Origin: Perkinsus chesapeaki
Lineage: Eukaryota > Perkinsozoa > Perkinsida > Perkinsidae
Length of the DNA: 35,952 nucleotides
Direction of reading: 5' to 3'
Assembly (NCBI GenBank): GCA_013115145.1
Contig: JAAPAO010000364.1
Span: forward strand, 1 to 35,952
In this document: positions 30,901 to 35,952 of the stretch, in pieces
How positions within the stretch are numbered: the stretch's first letter is position 1
Layout of the letters: every line of letters starts with the position of its first letter
Position numbers and translations under genes: made by a program
The notes under the pieces: generated by a model
The model's database searches: none
The model's input: the letters and a program-made list of their open reading frames with translations, nothing else
Told to the model about the DNA's origin: nothing

Positions 30901-31834
30901 TCAAAGGAGGCAGCCGAGATACCGAGCACGCGGCCATTTACGGACCAGTGGCTCCCATTGAACGACAAGTGAATCACACAGACCCAGATGGTACAGGATG
31001 AGCCCGGTGAGAGAAAGTGTCTCCACTCGGCACACTGACTCGACATAAATTATGGAGCAGATACCTGCCAATATGATACCAGAGATAAAGGAAGTCGCAT
31101 TGTCTTCTTACATCTTGAACCGCCTAACGCCTGTAAAACGGCAACTGCTAGAACTACTGGTACACAAGTCCCTGGGCCATTAACCAGCAATAGGGAAGGC
31201 TGGGATGACCATACCATGTAGAGAGATGATAGAAATGACTTGATGGTCGAGAATAGTGTAGTTAGGTAACTGAAGAAAGAAGGGAATTAGTGAGACAACA
31301 CTCATCAGCCGATCACGACAAAGTGGCAGTAGCGTACCTCTGTCCGACTTCACGGCACCTTGGGATGATATACCACTCAACATTAGCCTTCTCTAGTAAC
31401 CTAGATGCCTTGGAGATGCTCCCTTTATCTGTATCGGCAACAACCAACTGAAGTCTACAACAGAAGGACCATCAAAGGCGGCGGCGGCATGGACCGGAGG
31501 CTGTCCTTACCGTGTTATACGAGATGACCGTTCGTCCCTCAGAACTGCGGCAAGGATCGTCAACATTTCACTAGTATGGCCACCAGAGCCCAACACCGCC
31601 ATGAAACTGCCATCCTCCTTGCTGGCACTTCTCGCTCCACTAGTGACCACCTAAAGACAAAATCGACCGGAAGGACGTCATTCATTTGCGGAATAATTCA
31701 GGCAACGAAAGAGGGACAATTCCTACCCTGGACTGGCGCCTTATTCGCCTCAAAGAGTCGATAACTAGCCGAGCTGCTAGAGTCACCATGGGCAACATCA
31801 GCACCAGACTGATGATGACCGCGAGGCCCGTCAT
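30901..31834 (-). CDS. ALG14: ALG14, membrane anchor subunit of UDP-GlcNAc transferase
   Basis: Five exons give about 228 aa, the usual length. Exon 1 (ATG 31834) is a membrane anchor (MTGLAVIISLVLMLPMVTL). Then come VLGSGGHTSEMLTIL, LVVADTDKGSISKA, EWYIIPRCREVGQSYLTTLF, LLLVNGPGTCVPVV, IIYVESVCRVETLSLTG and the end VVQWEPLVRKWPRARYLGCL, stop 30901-30903. These are the signature blocks of ALG14. It recruits the catalytic subunit ALG13 to the cytosolic face of the ER, where the pair adds the second GlcNAc to the dolichol-linked precursor of N-glycans. Introns are short (for example 47 nt after GGSRC) and phases agree. ALG13 is not in the window. Confidence 0.94.
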
Positions 31835-32468
31835 GATTAGGCCAACACTGATACTGTGGGAGGAAAAGGGGCACTAGGCAAATACTCTAGTTAGTGAGGA
31901 CACGTTCTAATGTCTATCAGCAAGTCCGATAATTGGTCCAGGGGAGGCACACGAAGATTCGCTAATGTTCAAACAATTTCACCGGGAAGACCGATAGGGA
32001 AGTCTATCCGCTCACCAGAGACTGAAGGACTCTACTATCGGCAAGCCCAATTCTGTTGTGTACAGTGGAGGTTAAATAGGCGTAAACGAAGTGAGCAGCT
32101 GGAGGACGAATTTGACGGTTTCCGAAGTCTTCTTCTAATACTCAAACAGGTCGTGATGAGAATGTTCATGACGGCTTGGATTCCGCGTCATGATTCCTCT
32201 CTATTATAGCGGTCAACAGTACTAAACGAAACAAGATCAGCCATACCACATTTCGTAGAAATCAGAGGGTTAAGACACCTCTATTTCAGAACGTCAAACA
32301 TCGAAGTACTGTACTGCCGCAGTAAATCCGTGGACGTGATCAACGAAATTGAGAACGACTTTCGATTAACACAACTCGCCTTCTAGGACGGCTAAAAACC
32401 TCGGTATGGGCGGCAAAATACTGCTCGTAAGAAAATTCTTATGGTCGTGTGCGACGGAAAACTAGAAG
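31835..32468. other. Spacer between ALG14 and the mucin-like gene
   Basis: A 99-codon frame on the plus strand (31910-32209) is Arg-rich (WRLNRRKRSEQLEDEFD) and could be a small gene, but it matches nothing known. Otherwise no exon is seen. Confidence 0.35.
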
Positions 32469-33397
32469 TTAGAAAGTATCTGGGGGAGGGGTAGTTTCCT
32501 CACAGGGGGGCAATGTGGGCGACTTTTCCTTCGGAGATTCGGTAAACTCAGTCGTGGCAGTTGTTGTTGATGGGCAAGGAGAATGAGTACTGGACTCCGT
32601 AGTAGTGGTCGTAGTTGTCGCCGGCTCACTCATAGAAGTGGTTGTAGTTGTCGTCGGCTCAGTTGTAGTTGCGGTCGTAGTTGTCGTCGGCTCACTGGTA
32701 GTAGTGGTCGTAGTTGTCGTCGGCTCACTGGTAGTTGTGGTTGTAGTTGTCGTCGGCTCACTGGTAGTAGTGGTCGTAGTTGTCGTCGGCTCACTGGTAG
32801 TTGTGGTTGTAGTTGTCGTCGGCTCAGTTGTAGTTGTGGTTGTAGTTGTCGTCGGCTCACTCGTAGAAGTGGTCGTAGTTGTCGTCGGCTCACTTGTAGT
32901 TGTGGTTGTAGTTGTCGTAGGCTCACTCGTAGAAGTGGTTGTAGTTGTCGTCGGCTCAGTTGTAGTTGTGGTTGTAGTCGTCGTCGGCTCAGTTGTAGTT
33001 GTCGTCGGTTTCTTTGTAGTTGTAGTTGCACCACATGGTACAGGATAGCGTTCCGGACATTTTATAGTAGGATTTCTGAACCAGCACATCTCGGAGCTGA
33101 TGGAGGGGTCCTGCAAATAGTATCTAAGTGACAATTACGAAGCCCATTCATATAGCATCTGACTCACAGTGCATAGCAGTGCCCAGGTCCCCCAACGGCA
33201 GGCTTGCAATAAGAGAACTTGCATCCAGGAACTTGCCTACAAATGTCCTCGCAACTGTCCTGAGAGCGAAAAATTCACATCAATGGCATCAGTGGTGCAA
33301 TAGGACCCACTGTTGCTTGGGTGCTCCTTCTCAACAAGTCTTTACCAGACACCGAGTACACAAGCGATAGAGCAGTGACTACAATGAGTCGAAGCAT
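32469..33397 (-). CDS. Secreted Cys-rich, Thr-repeat (mucin-like) protein
   Basis: Exon 1 (ATG 33397) encodes a signal peptide, LRLIVVTALSLVYS. A GT-AG intron joins it to a Cys-rich module, DSCEDICRQVPGCKFSYC and GPGHCYA, with the spacing of a PAN/Apple-like or similar small disulfide domain. A further short intron leads to ISSEMCWFRNPTIKCPERYP. The remaining 150 aa are an 11-residue repeat (SEPTTTTTTTT and variants, about 12 units), then a Pro/Ser/Glu tail ending TPPPDTF. Runs of Thr are typical targets of O-glycosylation. No C-terminal hydrophobic anchor is present, so secretion rather than membrane attachment is likely. An extracellular coat or attachment protein fits, but the role is inferred. 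Confidence 0.8.
32600..33020. repeat. 33-bp coding tandem repeat of the mucin-like gene
   Basis: The plus strand repeats GTAGTTGTCGTCGGCTCA at 33-bp steps with short GTAGT-rich fillers, about 12 times. The minus strand encodes the EPTTTTTTTT unit. Wobble changes (ACA, ACC, ACT, ACG for Thr) show that the protein repeat is kept while the DNA drifts. Confidence 0.92.
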
Positions 33398-34450
33398 GTC
33401 CAGGAACGTGATACTGATGAACCTGGGAGAAGAAACGGGAGAAGGCGGCCCGCGATGAGCATCCAAGCGTGACGTACCGAAGGAAACTGTCTATCGGTCA
33501 CAGTCGGCTGTCACCCAGCAGCGGTGTCACGGCCGCGAAATGGAGCCAAACCTCAACAGCAGCAACCATATACCAATGTAATAACCGGCACCACCCCCTA
33601 GAGACCAAAGGGAAGCAGGACAGTCTGTGTACGGGGAGCGACGGAGCGGAGGCTTTCCCTTCAAGCGCTGGTTCCATTGCTCACGGAACAACAGCCCCAA
33701 GGATACGTGTTAGCTTGTAGTCTGTACTCGATTCTTGATCACCAAACTTCAGCCATCTTAGTTCTACTATTATAGTTTGTACTCCTCAATCTTGGGTTTC
33801 GTTACCTACAATTGGTCCTAGAGGTAGCAAGTCGAGCTGATGCGGTGTGCAAGGAACAGTAATGCCCGCCGTCATAGACAACAACTAACTAGGGTCACTA
33901 TGATACCACAACATCCAAGCAGGGAGCTATGAGGATTACACGATGGACTCATCACTTGTCCTCTACAAATCTCACACTGACGGGAATATCCCCTCCTCAG
34001 GAACCACAGGGCGTCAGTCGAGTCCGGATGATTGAACAGGTTTGAGGGCGGCTTCATTCGATGAAGGTTGTCACTTCTCATCATAATATCGTCAATGCAC
34101 CGCGACGCCTGACGCCTATACTAGAGCCTGCCCAAGCTAGCACTGCTTTATTAAGAGCAGTGCAGCAATAGATTCACATCATCATCATCATCATCATGAT
34201 GACTTATGCGTGCATGGTGTGACCGAAGCTCTGAGCGTTGTGGAAATGGAATCCATTTCTATCAATGGAAAGACCATAGTGAACTCTAAAAGTGTTGATA
34301 CTCCACTCGGAAATGGTGTCGCATACGTGGGTCGACAACAATGAGAACAATTTTCAGATGTAAAATCTGGGCGTTCTTGTGAGCCCAGTTTCTTTACCAT
34401 TAGACGACTGAACAAAAGAGTAGCTAAGGAAACTGCATGCCTGTCACCAT
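33398..34450. other. Unresolved region between the mucin-like and PurN genes
   Basis: Several frames of 60-85 codons occur (33469-33720 plus, 33872-34084 minus, 34194-34415 minus), but none matches a family and I could not join them by splice sites. An unrecognised small gene is possible. A CAT microsatellite lies near 34178-34199. Confidence 0.3.
34178..34199. repeat. (CAT)n microsatellite
   Basis: About seven tandem ATC/CAT triplets run into a short GATGATG mirror. Confidence 0.85.
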
Positions 34451-35606
34451 CTAATCATCGACAACCTCAACTATACCATCTGTTACTTTCAAACGGTCGT
34501 CAATCAACAACTGTATGGCTTCAGGGAGAGCTTCTCGCTCGGCAGCGACCACTTTGTCACGGACAGATTCCCAGCTGTCACTTGAAGACACATTACAAAC
34601 CTGAAACGATTGAAGTCGGCAAACGGTAGTTCGGGAATTATTCAGGCAAGTCAAAGTGGCCGTGAAGGTATCAAGGTCTCTCGGTTTAAGTTACGGCTAA
34701 GCACGTGGGAGGGATAGTCTAGCGAAGCCCTTGTCGGCGTTGGACTGTAAACTCACACACAAAGTCGCAGCCTGGGGTAAAGAACAAGGGACATGTACCT
34801 TTTGCAAGATGATTGGGCCAGCGTCATATTCATTAGTAACAAAATGTACCGTACATCCTGTCACTTTAACACCACGTTTAACAACCGCCCGATGGACCAG
34901 ATCACCATACATGCCCTCACCGCTGAAGGCAGGTATCAAGGACGGGTGGACCTGGACAAATAGAGCTTCTAATTCGATAGTTATCGCATGATCCCATCGG
35001 ATGAGGATCGCTTTAGGTTTCCTACTCAACCTACTTTAGCTTTACAGAGAACTATGTTGGCATTCAAAACCGCATTACCGTACTGAGCCCGCGAACCTAT
35101 TCAATCAGGCGTTGTTGTGTTGACACTCACGTTCAAGCACCTGCCGCATTCCCATTGCGGAGGCAGTTTGTAAAAACACATATAGCCAGCCAATACGAGG
35201 ATATCTGGCTTGTAAGGGGCAAGTGCGGCAGTTACCGCCTCTGACATCGCCCCCCAGTCGGGAACTGTCTTACCAGATTCCTGCACGAGCGTACCTACTC
35301 CGCTTAATCCAGCGGCCGTGGGGGGTTAAGTGGGCTCTATTACGGTATCGCTTGGATTCCACCAAAACCGTCGGTATGTCATGTTTTCTCGCTCTTTCCA
35401 GCCCACCCGCACCAGCCCGCGAAGACAGGACCACAGAAATCTGTGCGTTCCTCAAAGTCCCGCTAAGGTATGCCAAATGACCTCCAGAGAATCACTCCCC
35501 ACGGAAGATACCTCTGGATGCGATCGATTAGGTTCTGTAATGTCGTACCACTCCCAGAGAGCAGAACAGCCAGACGCTTCGGGGAGGCGGACGCTCGAGG
35601 GGCCAT
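34451..35606 (-). CDS. purN: Phosphoribosylglycinamide formyltransferase, PurN/GART type
   Basis: Five exons give about 235 aa. The start ATG is at 35606 (MAPRASASPKRLAVLLSG). Then come SGSGTTLQNLIDRIQ; after a roughly 49-nt intron LRNAQISVVLSSRAGAGGLE with ARKHDIPTVLVE; then YKPDILVLAGYMCFYKLP; VHPSLIPAFSGEGMYGDLV; VKVTGCTVHFVTNEYDAGPI; and the last exon SWESVRDKVVAAEREALPE, ending VEVVDD (stop 34451-34453). The catalytic Asn-His-Asp set is present (CLN-VHPSL joined over an intron, and NEYDAGP). Two introns of about 215-225 nt separate the last exons. The enzyme uses 10-formyl-tetrahydrofolate to formylate GAR, step 3 of purine synthesis, in the cytosol. It stands alone here rather than fused as in animal GART, and no other purine gene is nearby. 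Confidence 0.93.
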
Positions 35607-35952
35607 GGGCGTGAAAACTTGCTAAACCATGGGCCTTGCTGACCATAACGTCCATAAACTGGGAAATCATGACGCCAAAATGACAGCAATAGCCAAGTTG
35701 AGCAGGCCGCTATACTGTGTCCGCAAATACTCACCGGTGCAGAACTTCCAGTTTGGGTTCAACGGTTTCTGTGTTAAAGTGCACAAGTTCATGACAGAAA
35801 TTAGCGCGTTTTGGTGCAATTAGCGCGCGCCCGAATTTGAACCCCGGAAGCGTGCCACACTATGGCCTATGGCGGTGCGATCGAATTGAGCAACCTGACT
35901 TTCTTGCTAAACTTGCCAACCTGCTCAATCCTACATTCTCTGCGAACGCTGC
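35607..35952. other. Upstream region of PurN, window end
   Basis: No exon is recognised. Two copies of a GCGCGCTAATT-like element occur at about 35800-35828. This should be the promoter side of the PurN gene. Confidence 0.4.

Noticed and set aside
32583-33131. Plus-strand Val-rich and Arg/Ser/Cys-rich frames
   Set aside because: Complements of the Thr-repeat; every frame of this repeat is open.
35830-35850. T-arm-like GGGGTTCAAATTC on the minus strand near the window end
   Set aside because: Only the loop fits; stems do not pair and no A box is found at the right distance.

Overview
The window is nuclear DNA of a unicellular eukaryote. Every recognisable protein is split by GT-AG introns, most only 38-55 nt long, and joining exons across them restores full family alignments. 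The gene content fits a parasitic or mixotrophic protist: a bacterial-type ThrH, kynureninase, PurN, ALG14, an SLC45/sucrose-type transporter, a secreted Thr-rich mucin and a tandem family of multi-pass membrane proteins. A Perkinsus-like alveolate is my best guess. That is inference only, because no rRNA, spliced leader or other clear taxonomic marker was seen.

Layout. 0.2-6.05 kb (+): a ThrH-like phosphatase, a Gln-rich WW-domain protein and a long coiled-coil protein with an acidic tail. 6.6-10.1 kb (-): an SLC45/SUT transporter. 10.4-22.9 kb (-): four tandem paralogues of one membrane protein family, called B, C, D and E here, plus one small unrelated membrane gene between C and D. 23.3-24.2 kb (-): an intronless 300-aa protein of unknown function. 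24.4-27.4 kb (+): a WD-repeat protein resembling WDR61/SKI8. 27.7-30.2 kb (-): complete kynureninase. 30.9-31.8 kb (-): complete ALG14. 32.5-33.4 kb (-): a secreted Cys-rich plus Thr-rich protein. 34.45-35.6 kb (-): complete phosphoribosylglycinamide formyltransferase (PurN type).

The most unusual feature is not a gene. The 3-kb spacer between paralogues D and E, one intron of E, and two introns of the transporter gene are packed with short perfect inverted repeats. Their arms are 6-11 bp and almost always flank exactly one central nucleotide. The palindromes all differ in sequence, so they are not copies of one element, and many overlap so that the end of one is the centre of the next, with centres often 7 nt apart. 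At least 20 with arms of 7 bp or more lie within 17.87-20.09 kb, where about 0.13 would be expected by chance. The matching intron is 43 nt in paralogue D but 720 nt in E, so this DNA appears to have grown inside a recently duplicated gene.

The paralogue array also carries near-identical AT-rich blocks (B/C about 350 bp, D/E 367 bp) inside otherwise diverged genes, which indicates recent gene conversion or duplication. A 55-bp minisatellite sits directly upstream of paralogue B. Exon boundaries below were read by eye from splice signals and protein family fit, so transcript evidence could change some of them.
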